From contig NZ_KB894115.1 of assembly GCF_000374365.1 (NCBI RefSeq), positions 339,898 through 403,897 on the forward strand: a stretch of DNA of 64,000 nucleotides, given 5' to 3'. A model generated the notes under the pieces. That model was not told the DNA's origin, ran no database searches, and saw only the letters and a program-made list of their open reading frames with translations. The translations under genes were made by a program, and so were the position numbers. The stretch is from Bacteroides gallinarum DSM 18171 = JCM 13658 (lineage in GTDB: Bacteria; Bacteroidota; Bacteroidia; Bacteroidales; Bacteroidaceae). Positions 17,799-25,529 of this stretch are shown piece by piece. How positions within the stretch are numbered: position 1 is the first letter of the stretch; the number at the start of each line of letters is the position of its first letter.

Positions 17799-18495
17799 TG
17801 ATATTTATTTTACCGAGCAACTCCATATAATGGCTTTCCGAGATTTTCTCTTTATCGAATAAATTGCGTGCCTTTTCTCCAAAATCACCGATAACCAAAC
17901 CTTCATTTGCGGCTTCGTATAAGGCCGTATCATATCCGAAACACCTTGCAGAGTATTTCACTCCCATTTCAGCAAATCGGGAACGTGTGCTTTCTGACAT
18001 GAGACCTATATTCAACAATCTATACAACAAGGCTGAACGAGAAACAGAGAAGTAATGTTCGAGTTTCAAAATTGTTGCCATAGAAATGTTTTTAGTCTTT
18101 AATTCATTCTCCGGTACCAGTTGGCAAATTCCGGATTCAGGCATTAATAATAGAGAAGCAAACATGTCGGCACTTTGTTCTACAATGTTCTTGTTATATC
18201 CGGGATTGCATTTGTGTGGTGTCGGTTTTTCCTCTATAAACAAGTGGTATAATTCGTGGGCAATTGTAAAATGCTGTCTTCCACGTGGCTGATTGGAATT
18301 GATAAGCATAAAACGATGCCCGGAATTGTCCTTCAAACACATGCCTGAGAAATTATCAGACAGAGGTCTGAATACCGTAAGTATGTTTAATTTCAAAAGC
18401 AGGCTTTTCAATGTGACCGGTTCGGACGCGCTAAGTCCGTTGTCCGCGCGAAATGCTGATACTTGTTTTTCTATGATAAACTTATTCGGCTTCAT
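17761..18495 (-). CDS. ImmA/IrrE-family metallo-endopeptidase
   Basis: Putative cytoplasmic zinc protease. The HExxH motif is H80-E81-L82-Y83-H84, with the distal Glu at about 106 in VEQSADMFASLLLMPE, exactly the spacing of ImmA/IrrE. The protein (244 residues) has an extra C-terminal 110 residues that contain FSVSRSALLYRLLNIGLM, a likely helix-turn-helix-like part. In ICEBs1, ImmA cleaves the XRE repressor ImmR to release element excision; the same gene order (XRE then protease, 14-base overlap) suggests this pair controls this element. The link to a PIN gene, however, also fits a three-part toxin system. Confidence 0.82.
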   Translation of the reverse strand: MKPNKFIIEKQVSAFRADNGLSASEPVTLKSLLLKLNILTVFRPLSDNFSGMCLKDNSGHRFMLINSNQPRGRQHFTIAHELYHLFIEEKPTPHKCNPGYNKNIVEQSADMFASLLLMPESGICQLVPENELKTKNISMATILKLEHYFSVSRSALLYRLLNIGLMSESTRSRFAEMGVKYSARCFGYDTALYEAANEGLVIGDFGEKARNLFDKEKISESHYMELLGKININGTQENENSTRC

Positions 18496-18835
18496 CCTGT
18501 GCGATTCGTTCCATTTTAAGATATGATTTCACAATATCCTTGAAATTTGCAATTTCTTTTAAATCATTATCCTCCAAATCAGAGATTCTGAAAGCGGTAG
18601 CCATAATTTCATTATCGGCTTGGATATTATCTTCAAACAAAATGAAAGGTTCACAACCGAACATGTTTGAGATTCGTTCTAAAATATCATACGGAACTTC
18701 CCTTGTGCCCCCTTCATAATTACTATATGCAGAACGCTCAATCCCGATAGATTTGGCTATCTGTTCTTGCGTGAAACCGGACAACTCTCTAATCTTCCTT
18801 AGATTCTCTCCAATAGTTTGATTTATCGTTCTCAT
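18482..18835 (-). CDS. XRE-family transcriptional repressor
   Basis: 117 residues. The HTH (about 7-62) is standard: IGENLRKIRELSGFTQEQIAKSIGIERSAYSNYEGG, followed by a short acidic C-terminal region that may be the target of the neighbouring protease. It starts after a strong Shine-Dalgarno AGGAGG, unusual for Bacteroides. Its promoter is bracketed by the arms of an inverted repeat (18854-18861 and 18893-18900), so autoregulation is likely. The gene diverges from the integrase gene, and the shared 278-base gap would allow it to repress integrase as well. Confidence 0.85.
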   Translation of the reverse strand: MRTINQTIGENLRKIRELSGFTQEQIAKSIGIERSAYSNYEGGTREVPYDILERISNMFGCEPFILFEDNIQADNEIMATAFRISDLEDNDLKEIANFKDIVKSYLKMERIAQDEAE

Positions 18836-18853
18836 GAGTTCCTCCTTTAATTC

Positions 18854-18900
18854 TGTGGCAAAATTACCTCTAATTTGTTATAAAAACAAATATTGCCACA
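18854..18900 (-). promoter_or_regulatory. XRE promoter with flanking operator arms
   Basis: Minus-strand TTTG (18887-18890), 20-base spacer and TAATTTTG (18859-18866) form a perfect Bacteroides promoter. The inverted arms TGTGGCAA (18854-18861) and TTGCCACA (18893-18900) overlap the -7 box and abut the -33 box, the geometry expected for a dimeric repressor that blocks its own promoter. Confidence 0.7.
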
Positions 18901-19113
18901 AAAAGTTTGCTTATTTACAGCTGTTTAGGCTATATCTTCCGAAATATCTTATAACAATCTTGTGCTTATATCTCTTGCTATACCCCGCTTTAAAGGCATT
19001 TGATAATAATATCAATACCCGCTAAGAACAGTCTTTCAATTTATATTTCCCGGAAATCGGGGATATATAGACTATCGTAAGCAATTCCGCTTGCGGGTAA
19101 TTCCTAAAAAATT

Positions 19114-20337
19114 ATGTTCACATATTTGAAAGATGGTATCGTAGTATCTACGGTACTTGATGCCCGTACCCCCAATAAAGAGGGCAAATTTCCTGTCAAA
19201 GTCAAGGTGTATTATCAAAAGAAACCAAAGTATTATTCCATTGGTATTTGCATGACACGTGAAGAATGGCACAAACTGCCGGAAAGTAAATCTTCCGAAA
19301 GCCGGAAAATCAAACAAGCCATTGAAAGCAGTTTTTCTTTAGTCCGTATGAATGTCGAAACATTGGCGGAAAAAGGAACATTTTCTTTCAATACGCTTAA
19401 CCTGCGTTTGGGGAAAGCTACCGGTGACACTTTAAACAATGCCATACGTGCCAAAATAGAGGAACTGAAAAACGAAGAAAGAATCGGTACAATGCAATTC
19501 TTCAAATGTACCCTTGTCATGGTCGAAGAAGTGGGCGGCAAAGAAATCCCGTTCAATGCCGTTACCGTCGAATGGCTGCAAAAATGCGAAAGAGCCTGGC
19601 TGAAAACAAGAAGTATTTCAACTATTGGGATGCACATGAGAAATATTCGGACTTTAATGAACGAAGCAAAAAGGGCCGGTATCATCAAAGAATCACAATA
19701 TCCTTTTGGAAAAGGACTGTTTGAAATAAAAACGGGTATCGGAAGAAAGAAGGGACTGACAAAGGAACAGTTAAAAGCAATATTCAATTATAAAAGTGAA
19801 AATGAAACCACGAACAGATATAAAGACCTTTGGCTGTTCATCTACTTATGCAACGGAATAAACCCGACAGATATGCTGAAGTTAAAGTTTTCGGATATTG
19901 TAGACGGTGAAATATGTTTCGTAAGACAGAAAACTGAACGCACAACAAAAAACCGGAAAGAAATCCGTGCAACCGTTTCTTCCCAACTGCAAGCCATAAT
20001 CGATAAATGGGGCAACAAACCTTTACCAGGAAATTACATATTCCCTTATTTGAAAGGAGGAGAAACTGCCATTGAAAAGAAAGCTGTAACCCGTGATGTG
20101 GTCAAACGAATCAACAAACGCATGAAACTGATAGGAAAAGAATTGGGCATAGGAAATATCACCACGTACACGGCACGTCATTCATACGCCACCGTATTGA
20201 AACGTAGCGGAGCGAACATTTCCTATATCAGCGAATCTTTGGGGCATACAGACCTAAGGACTACGGAAGCGTATCTGGCGAGTTTCGAGAAAGAAGAACG
20301 AGCTAAGAATACTAACTTATTAACCTCATTCTTATAA
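19114..20337 (+). CDS. Tyrosine recombinase (element integrase)
   Basis: 407 residues with an arm-binding N terminus (1-90), a SAM-like core-binding domain (about 110-215) and the catalytic domain (about 225-400). Catalytic blocks: NGINPTDMLKLKFSD in place of the usual first-arginine box, a lysine-bearing strand (VRQKTERTTKNRKEI), TYTARHSYAT with Arg, GHTDLRTTEAYLASF with His and the nucleophile Tyr. The first conserved Arg seems replaced, as reported for IntDOT of CTnDOT. It reads inward from attL and has its own terminator downstream. It is the obvious enzyme for integration at the tRNA gene. Confidence 0.93.
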   Translation: MFTYLKDGIVVSTVLDARTPNKEGKFPVKVKVYYQKKPKYYSIGICMTREEWHKLPESKSSESRKIKQAIESSFSLVRMNVETLAEKGTFSFNTLNLRLGKATGDTLNNAIRAKIEELKNEERIGTMQFFKCTLVMVEEVGGKEIPFNAVTVEWLQKCERAWLKTRSISTIGMHMRNIRTLMNEAKRAGIIKESQYPFGKGLFEIKTGIGRKKGLTKEQLKAIFNYKSENETTNRYKDLWLFIYLCNGINPTDMLKLKFSDIVDGEICFVRQKTERTTKNRKEIRATVSSQLQAIIDKWGNKPLPGNYIFPYLKGGETAIEKKAVTRDVVKRINKRMKLIGKELGIGNITTYTARHSYATVLKRSGANISYISESLGHTDLRTTEAYLASFEKEERAKNTNLLTSFL

Positions 20338-20374
20338 ACATATATGCCTTATATTGTCAATACTTCGCCATTCA

Positions 20375-20408
20375 GCCCGATTCCCTTGTTTGGGGAATTC
20401 GGGCTTTT
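20375..20408 (+). terminator. Intrinsic terminator of the integrase gene
   Basis: GCCCGA (20375-20380) and TTCCC (381-385) pair with GGGAA (393-397) and TCGGGC (399-404) around a 7-base loop with one bulged T, followed by TTTT. It lies 38 bases after the integrase stop. Confidence 0.8.
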
Positions 20409-20552
20409 CTCGTTGCTAAATACCCGGTGCGAGAGTTTGAAACCCGAAAAGCGGCTGTTAAAAAAGCCTGTTCCCTTATATTCTGACAGGAACGGGGATA
20501 TATGTATTAACCGAATGATTCGGCATCTAAACAAAACATTAAATGATACATT

Positions 20553-20966
20553 ATGACACAAAGAAAGAAAACCCGGACTGAAAAAGCCGTGAAAACGGAA
20601 TCCAGACCGGCCAAAGCCAAAAGGGCAAAGTCAAAAGCAAAGGCGGAAACTGTGGAAATCCCACAACCGGAACCCGAACAGAATCTTCCGGTGGAAGAAT
20701 CTGCATCTCCTGAAGAATCCAACCGGGAACAAGAAAGTTGTACGGTTGAAGAATTGCTGGAAGCAATCATCGACGACGAAAACGACGAACCGGAAACCGA
20801 CGATTCATGGGCGGATAAAATACTTGCCCAATATGACAGGACACTTGAAGAAAAAGGACTCGGGGAAGACTATTTCCGGAAGATTGAAAAAGAGCTTGAA
20901 GATTGGGAACAGGAAAAAAAGGAAAGCGAAGCCCTGATTGAAAAGCTCCTGAATGAAGAAGATTAG
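20553..20966 (+). CDS. Small highly charged protein, unknown function
   Basis: 137 residues without recognisable family. The first 35 residues are rich in Lys/Arg/Ala (KAKRAKSKAKAE). A Pro/Glu-rich stretch (PQPEPEQNLPVEESASPEESN) follows, then an acidic, probably coiled-coil C-terminal half (WADKILAQYDRTLEEKG, LEDWEQEKKESEALIEKLL). It resembles small acidic accessory proteins often found after integrases in Bacteroides elements. It reads in the same direction as the integrase but past that gene's terminator, so it should have its own promoter. Confidence 0.6.
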   Translation: MTQRKKTRTEKAVKTESRPAKAKRAKSKAKAETVEIPQPEPEQNLPVEESASPEESNREQESCTVEELLEAIIDDENDEPETDDSWADKILAQYDRTLEEKGLGEDYFRKIEKELEDWEQEKKESEALIEKLLNEED

Positions 20967-20967
20967 T

Positions 20968-21294
20968 TAATTTTGTAACCGCAACAGTCTCTTTCGGAGA
21001 TGAAAAGCTTTGCGATGTACTCTATTTTATCTAACTTTGCCATGTCGTGGAAGCATGACGGACATATTTAGAATTTAAGGTACACGAAAGTGTTTAACTG
21101 ATTCTCAGAGATAAAGTCTGGAAAACTACTATTGAACGGGAATAAGTTAGCATCTCTCGCGTCATATCCGTATATGGCGTGGGGGACTGTTGCTTGTTTT
21201 AGTTCAAGGCATTTCCAGACGCCCATCTCTTAAAATAAGTTACAGCCCTCACGCTTTCGCATTTTATTAATTCTTCTTTCGGGGGTTGGGAAGA
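20968..21294 (+). ncRNA. Candidate structured RNA or structured 5' leader
   Basis: A 328-base gap with at least four hairpins. After a possible -7 box TAATTTTG (20968-20975): TCTC/GAGA (20988-21000); ATGTC/GACAT-type stem (21042-21065); ACAC-GAAA-GTGT (21082-21093, GNRA loop); and a long nested stem at 21107-21230. The long stem pairs 107-112 with 225-230, 116-124 with 212-220, 132-137 with 202-207, 144-152 with 188-195, and 153-167 with 172-186 (15 bp closed by CCGT). G-U pairs on both sides fit RNA folding. No T-run follows, so it may be the leader of the cargo operon at 21295 instead of a free RNA. It fits no riboswitch class I know. Confidence 0.55.
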
Positions 21295-22026
21295 ATGAAT
21301 CTTGCCGATATGGACATTATAGACGGGCTTGAAGCATTCAAAGGGCTTTTTCCCTCTGAAGATGAATTAATAAAACATATTCTTAAGCACACTCTGTTTT
21401 TTGAGAAAGAAGCTGTCAGGAAACAGGCTATAAACCTCAGGACTAATATCCGTATGGGACAAGCTGTTCCGGTACGATACACTTCAAACACGGCATTCTT
21501 CCTTCAGCATAAAGTAAAAACCACGACCCCTAATTTCAAAGGAAGAAGTGAAGCAGTCCGTTTTACCGACAATCCGGAAAACGCTTTATTCCACAAGGAA
21601 ACAAAAATAAGGATTTGTTTCGACCGGGACGGAAATTATTATCCCAAACAAATGATTTTCAACAGTACAAAGTATAAAGTCAGCTGTGGGGCACAAAGTA
21701 ATATCATCAACTACATAATAGCGCATATTTGGGATAAAACAGACAATCCTTTATACTTTGGCCTGTTATGGAATTATTGTTTAATCCCGGCTCATTGTGC
21801 TTTCATTACGGATAAAAAAGAGGAGTCGAATACAATAGTGAAACAGACAAAGAACCTACTTAAAGCCATCAGCCTTGAATTATACAATCCCAATCGCATC
21901 ATGGACTGGAATCAATCGGTGATACAATATGAGGATATGCCTGAAAAGGAATATATCTCAAAAGCCCGTAAGCTGATTAAAGAAAACCAAATAAATTTCC
22001 TTCACCCCAGAAAAGAATCAATATGA
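21295..22026 (+). CDS. Unknown cargo protein, first gene of the cargo operon
   Basis: 243 residues from ATG at 21295 (an earlier in-frame TTG at 21286 is less likely). No family recognised and no membrane helix or signal. Features seen: an acidic helical N terminus (ADMDIIDGLEAFKGLFPSEDELIKHILK), then a central part with mixed strands (QAVPVRYTSNTAFFLQHKVK, TKIRICFDRDGNYYPKQMIF, YKVSCGAQSNIINYIIAHIW). It ends with a basic tail (ARKLIKENQINFLHPRKES). The gene follows the structured RNA and overlaps the EcsC/TerB gene by four bases (ATGA), so the two are translationally coupled. Function unknown. Confidence 0.7.
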   Translation: MNLADMDIIDGLEAFKGLFPSEDELIKHILKHTLFFEKEAVRKQAINLRTNIRMGQAVPVRYTSNTAFFLQHKVKTTTPNFKGRSEAVRFTDNPENALFHKETKIRICFDRDGNYYPKQMIFNSTKYKVSCGAQSNIINYIIAHIWDKTDNPLYFGLLWNYCLIPAHCAFITDKKEESNTIVKQTKNLLKAISLELYNPNRIMDWNQSVIQYEDMPEKEYISKARKLIKENQINFLHPRKESI

Positions 22027-23036
22027 ACTATAGTGAATCATTGAAAACATTAATGAACAATCCTGTTATTGCCAATCTCAAACAAGGAAAGGGCATCAAT
22101 ACCTGCGCAGCGTTGGAAACCTCACTCAACTGGGCGTACGACCAGACTTTGAGCAATGATATGCCATTGGGACTTGCAAACGCCATACAACTTTCCGAAG
22201 AATATCGTTTGACATCAAAATCCATCACCGAAGCAAGCAATAACCTGATAAAATACGAATTGCCAAAGATTTCAGGAATCGGACTTTTAACCTCTTTAGG
22301 CGGCTTTTGGTCCTTACCGGCCAATGTTGCCTCCGTATTTTTTCTCCAATTGCGTCTGGTAAATGCCATAGCCTGCCTTGCCGGTCGAGACCCCGAAGAT
22401 GAGGAAGTAAAACAACTCGCTTTCATCTCTTTGTTAGGCGCACAAGCTTCGAGTGTCGCAAAAAAGAAAATGCTCGAAGGCGGACTAAAGTCGCTTCTTC
22501 CTAAAATAGCGGAAAAACTTGCTCCAAAAATGCTGGGCACAAGCGGACTTCTAAAGTGCATTCCGGTCGTCAGCGGTGTCATCGGTTCTTCTTTAGATGC
22601 CTTGATTACTTATAGCATCGTAAAAGCCGCACAAAACTTATTCTTAGGAGATATAATCAAGCAAGAATTTTTCTGCGAAATACAGGAACAACGTGTCAGA
22701 TTATTGATAAACATGGCTCATATTGACGATGAACTGGCCGAAGAAGAGAGAACTTTGATTCAGCAGGTTATCGACGAATCAGACCTTTCAATAGAAAAGA
22801 AAACGGAATTGTCAATGCTTATATGCAAATCGACACTTCTAAAAACAGACCTTTCCATATTTAAGGAGGAAAAGATGTACGCCATAAATACCATTGCCGG
22901 TTTAGCCTCTGTAATGAATGCGGACGGAAAGATACATCCCTCTGAAAGATTATACCTGATGGAAATAGCAAAAGAGGTAGCCATTGATAAAGAAGAAGTT
23001 GAAACTATCATAGAATCTTGTTACATAAAAAAATGA
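22023..23036 (+). CDS. EcsC-like/TerB-like two-domain protein
   Basis: 337 residues. The N-terminal part (about 40-210) has the glycine- and alanine-rich amphipathic helices of the EcsC family (GIGLLTSLGGFWSLPANVASVFFLQLRLVNAIACLAG, split here by 'GFW' and 'ANV'). A hydrophobic hairpin near 175-205 (CIPVVSGVIGSSLDALITYSIV) may touch the membrane. The C-terminal part (about 225-335) is a TerB-like all-helical domain, with NMAHIDDELAEEERTLI and the repeat-like MNADGKIHPSERLYLMEIAKEVAIDKEEV, including the acidic DGKIHPSE block seen in TerB. TerB-type domains are linked to stress and phage-response systems. Role here unknown. Confidence 0.72.
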   Translation: MNYSESLKTLMNNPVIANLKQGKGINTCAALETSLNWAYDQTLSNDMPLGLANAIQLSEEYRLTSKSITEASNNLIKYELPKISGIGLLTSLGGFWSLPANVASVFFLQLRLVNAIACLAGRDPEDEEVKQLAFISLLGAQASSVAKKKMLEGGLKSLLPKIAEKLAPKMLGTSGLLKCIPVVSGVIGSSLDALITYSIVKAAQNLFLGDIIKQEFFCEIQEQRVRLLINMAHIDDELAEEERTLIQQVIDESDLSIEKKTELSMLICKSTLLKTDLSIFKEEKMYAINTIAGLASVMNADGKIHPSERLYLMEIAKEVAIDKEEVETIIESCYIKK

Positions 23037-23043
23037 TTATTGT

Positions 23044-23418
23044 ATGAATTGGAAATTAGCAGCCCTGGCCATCGTAGGAGGATTGGCAGTCAAGAAAGTA
23101 TTATCTAAAGAAAAGCAAGAATCGGACTTCGCATTAAGCCATTATGAAAACGGTAAAAAAAGGAAGGCAGTATTTGCATCTCAGACTCACAGTAGTAATG
23201 CTAAAGAACAACTGTATGAGATACGAATAAAAGGCACAATCCAATGTAACGGCCCCAAGCCCATAAACAAAACGTTTATCGGAGACAGACTTCAGGCACA
23301 GATGTTCACCGGAAGCAGAAGACGTGAAGCGCTGGAAGATTGGGTTCGCGCAAATTATCCGGGAGCGGAACCCCAATCAGGCCGTAATCTGGCAGCGGAA
23401 GTTAAACCTTTGAAATAG
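23044..23418 (+). CDS. Small membrane-anchored protein with the duplicated 70-residue domain (copy 1)
   Basis: 124 residues: a hydrophobic N-terminal helix (MNWKLAALAIVGGLAVKKVL), a short basic linker and a 71-residue C-terminal domain (YEIRIKGTIQCNGPKP, RRREALEDWVRANYPGAEPQ). The same domain ends the product of 24422-24868, and at DNA level the two are nearly identical over 216 bases, while their N termini differ completely. The domain looks like a small beta-plus-helix module and is unknown to me. It lies 8 bases after the EcsC/TerB gene and is in the same operon. Confidence 0.68.
   Translation: MNWKLAALAIVGGLAVKKVLSKEKQESDFALSHYENGKKRKAVFASQTHSSNAKEQLYEIRIKGTIQCNGPKPINKTFIGDRLQAQMFTGSRRREALEDWVRANYPGAEPQSGRNLAAEVKPLK
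23203..23418 (+). repeat. 216-bp direct repeat, copy 1 (partner 24653-24868)
   Basis: Aligns without gaps to 24653-24868 with only about ten mismatches, several of them synonymous. It covers exactly the C-terminal domain and stop codon of two cargo genes. This points to a recent duplication or ongoing gene conversion inside the element. Confidence 0.9.
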
Positions 23419-23487
23419 AAAAGTATCTTTCCTTATAGTTTAAAGCAACGTCACTCTTACTATGCGAACGACATAAAAAAATACACA

Positions 23488-24186
23488 ATGGAAACAAATA
23501 AAGTTATTTCTGCCACAGAACAATGCCCCCAAACAGATGAAGCATCGCAAGAAAAAGAAACTGCGATGATTCAAAAAATTCAAGGCTCCTCTTCTATAAG
23601 GATTATCAATCTAATGGCCAAAGACAATGAAAAACTTATCCCATTATTTTGGCCTTGTTACCTTGTCACAATAGGTTTTATCTCATTAATCGGGATTAAT
23701 ATTATTGACCCGGCTCTTTTAGAAAGTGCGAACTGGAAACAAAACACAATTTGGAGCGCATTGCTTTTCTTCGGTTTGATTCCCCCATTCATGCGCTCTA
23801 CGAAAGGAGTATGGTTAATAATGGGATATGTTTTAGCATTCTTCATTTTTGGAGGTGGAAACATCTATGGAACCGTTCAATTAGTTTTATCCATATTTAA
23901 AATATGCTTACCGGTATTTATCCTTTTCCAAATGTTCAGACTTTGGGGAGAAATCAAGAATTACAGCAAATGGATACTGCTATTGCCTATCATATCATTG
24001 ATTCTTGCGATGATGATATTGACCATTGAAGACAAGAATATATTTCAAAGCAGTTGGAATTCGTTAATCAATTGGTCTTGGGATTCATATAGAAGCGATA
24101 ATGGCTTTCATACCTATTTAGGAGGCATAGGAATATTGACAGGCATCTCGGAATTTTTGATTATCAAAAAATACATCAACAATTAA
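23488..24186 (+). CDS. Polytopic membrane protein, unknown function
   Basis: 232 residues. A polar N terminus (1-45, rich in Glu/Gln) is followed by about six hydrophobic helices (around 52-74, 90-103, 110-123, 128-148, 160-175 and 208-226). Between helices five and six is a soluble loop rich in Trp and Asp (FQSSWNSLINWSWDSYRSD). No family recognised. It sits 69 bases after the copy-1 domain gene and only 6 bases before the next small membrane gene, so it belongs to the same operon. Confidence 0.65.
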   Translation: METNKVISATEQCPQTDEASQEKETAMIQKIQGSSSIRIINLMAKDNEKLIPLFWPCYLVTIGFISLIGINIIDPALLESANWKQNTIWSALLFFGLIPPFMRSTKGVWLIMGYVLAFFIFGGGNIYGTVQLVLSIFKICLPVFILFQMFRLWGEIKNYSKWILLLPIISLILAMMILTIEDKNIFQSSWNSLINWSWDSYRSDNGFHTYLGGIGILTGISEFLIIKKYINN

Positions 24187-24192
24187 ATCTTT

Positions 24193-24408
24193 ATGCTGTA
24201 CCCTAAAATCATATTTATAATTATCCTGACCGCATTAGGGATAATCATGTTTGGCGCGCTGCTCGATTTCATCGTCTCAATCATGATATATGTAATTGGA
24301 ATAATCGTATTGGGAGTTTCATCCGCCGTCATTATCTTACCCAAAGAAAAATTGACAGCGTATTACAGACGGTTTACCGCAACGATTTCAAGGTTTATTC
24401 ACGTTTAA
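24193..24408 (+). CDS. Small two-helix membrane protein
   Basis: 71 residues with two hydrophobic helices (about 5-25 and 27-49) and a basic C-terminal tail (KEKLTAYYRRFTATISRFIHV). Spaced 6 bases after the previous gene and 13 before the next, which supports a real coding sequence in a tight operon. Holin-like or accessory membrane subunits have this shape, but nothing more can be said. Confidence 0.6.
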   Translation: MLYPKIIFIIILTALGIIMFGALLDFIVSIMIYVIGIIVLGVSSAVIILPKEKLTAYYRRFTATISRFIHV

Positions 24409-24421
24409 AATAAAGCTTATT

Positions 24422-24868
24422 ATGACAGAAGATGTTTCTATTATCGACCCTATCGTAGATTTTATTGCAAAATGGATAGCGGTTCCCGGAATAGCACTTT
24501 ACGGGTTGTATTTAATTTACAAATTAATAAAATCCATTTACGATTCCATTCGTGAATTTATAGAAAATCTATTTGGATGCAAACACTCCAAGACAAATCA
24601 GACCCATAGGCGTCACAGCAATGATAGCACCCACAAATACGAAAACGAAAACAAAGAACAACTGTATGAGATACGAATAAAAGGCACAATCCAATGTAAC
24701 GGCCCAAAACCCATAAGCAAAACGTTTATCGGAGACAGGCTTCAGGCACAGATGTTCACCGGAAGCAGAAGACGTGAAGCGCTGGAAGATTGGGTTCGCG
24801 CAAATTATCCGGGAGCGGACCCCCAATCAGGCCGTAATCTGGCAGCGGAAGTTAAACCTTTAAAATAA
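24422..24868 (+). CDS. Membrane-anchored protein with the duplicated 70-residue domain (copy 2)
   Basis: 148 residues: an N-terminal membrane helix (about 18-38, IAVPGIALYGLYLIYKLI), an amphipathic segment, a His/Asn-rich linker (HRRHSNDSTHKYENENK) and the same C-terminal domain as the 23044-23418 product. The domain is almost unchanged, with differences at only a few residues (for example Asn/Ser before the KTFIGDR block and Glu/Asp near the PQSGRN block). Last gene of the cargo operon, followed by a strong terminator. Two anchors carrying one domain suggest paired membrane subunits with the domain facing the cytoplasm (inference). Confidence 0.68.
   Translation: MTEDVSIIDPIVDFIAKWIAVPGIALYGLYLIYKLIKSIYDSIREFIENLFGCKHSKTNQTHRRHSNDSTHKYENENKEQLYEIRIKGTIQCNGPKPISKTFIGDRLQAQMFTGSRRREALEDWVRANYPGADPQSGRNLAAEVKPLK
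24653..24868 (+). repeat. 216-bp direct repeat, copy 2
   Basis: Partner of 23203-23418; begins at AAAGAACAACTGTATGAG and runs to the stop codon (TAG in copy 1, TAA here). Confidence 0.9.
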
Positions 24869-24873
24869 TCGTC

Positions 24874-24906
24874 CTCCCTTGCTTTCAAAAGCAAGGGAGT
24901 CTTTTT
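24874..24906 (+). terminator. Intrinsic terminator of the cargo operon
   Basis: CTCCCTTGCTT (24874-24884) pairs perfectly with AAGCAAGGGAG (24889-24899) around a four-base loop, followed by TCTTTTT. It closes the 21295-24868 transcript. Confidence 0.9.
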
Positions 24907-24926
24907 ACACTTAAAGTTATAAGCAA

Positions 24927-25529
24927 ATGGCAATAAGAATAGACTGTTACGAACTGATAACTCCCGTACAAATCGGGAAACAGTATTTTCCCAAGCAATA
25001 TGCAGAGGAATGGTGCTGGAATGACGGAGTAATCTGTACGCCAATGAGAGCAATGAATCCTTGGGGCATGGACTCAATAATGGAAACTTGTGAGGAACTG
25101 AGTCTAAAAAGATTCAGGGAAGAAAACGGGGAACGGGTAATCGGAGATTTTTATGTGGCGACACAATTCGGCTTCGATGATACGCTCGGCAAAAAAGGAA
25201 ACTGGCTTAGGGCATATCGGGAAGTAGCATGGAATCCGTCTTGCCCGCTTGGAATCAAGCCGCCGGACAGTTTTCCGTGTTATCATGGCGGTTTTTATTA
25301 TGAGTCCGAAAAAGTCTGGAGAGAAGCAGGACTTGCACTGAACGCCTTTAACGAGGTATTGGATGAGTGCGAATCAAGACAACCTTACGACAAAAAAGAA
25401 AATGATTTCGTCTCTAAAATAATAGGTCGGCTACCACAGGCAACTCCTTATGACAATTTCTTTATTGAACTCTCACAGAAAACATTCAAACAACCGTTCT
25501 TTGAATACAAGAGACAACGCGATATTTAA
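24927..25529 (+). CDS. Unknown cytoplasmic protein
   Basis: 200 residues without signal, helix or known motif. It is rich in Trp, Cys and Pro (EEWCWNDGVICTPMRAMNPWGMD, YREVAWNPSCPLGIKPPDSFPCYHGGFYYE), suggesting a compact globular fold. It follows the cargo-operon terminator by 20 bases, so it must be transcribed separately or by read-through. Base composition is slightly more G+C rich than the neighbouring cargo genes. No function can be assigned. Confidence 0.6.
   Translation: MAIRIDCYELITPVQIGKQYFPKQYAEEWCWNDGVICTPMRAMNPWGMDSIMETCEELSLKRFREENGERVIGDFYVATQFGFDDTLGKKGNWLRAYREVAWNPSCPLGIKPPDSFPCYHGGFYYESEKVWREAGLALNAFNEVLDECESRQPYDKKENDFVSKIIGRLPQATPYDNFFIELSQKTFKQPFFEYKRQRDI

Noticed and set aside
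21107..21230. Retron msr-msd RNA
   Set aside because: No reverse transcriptase in the element.
23203..24868. Diversity-generating retroelement template/variable repeat
   Set aside because: No reverse transcriptase and no adenine-specific mismatch pattern between the two copies.
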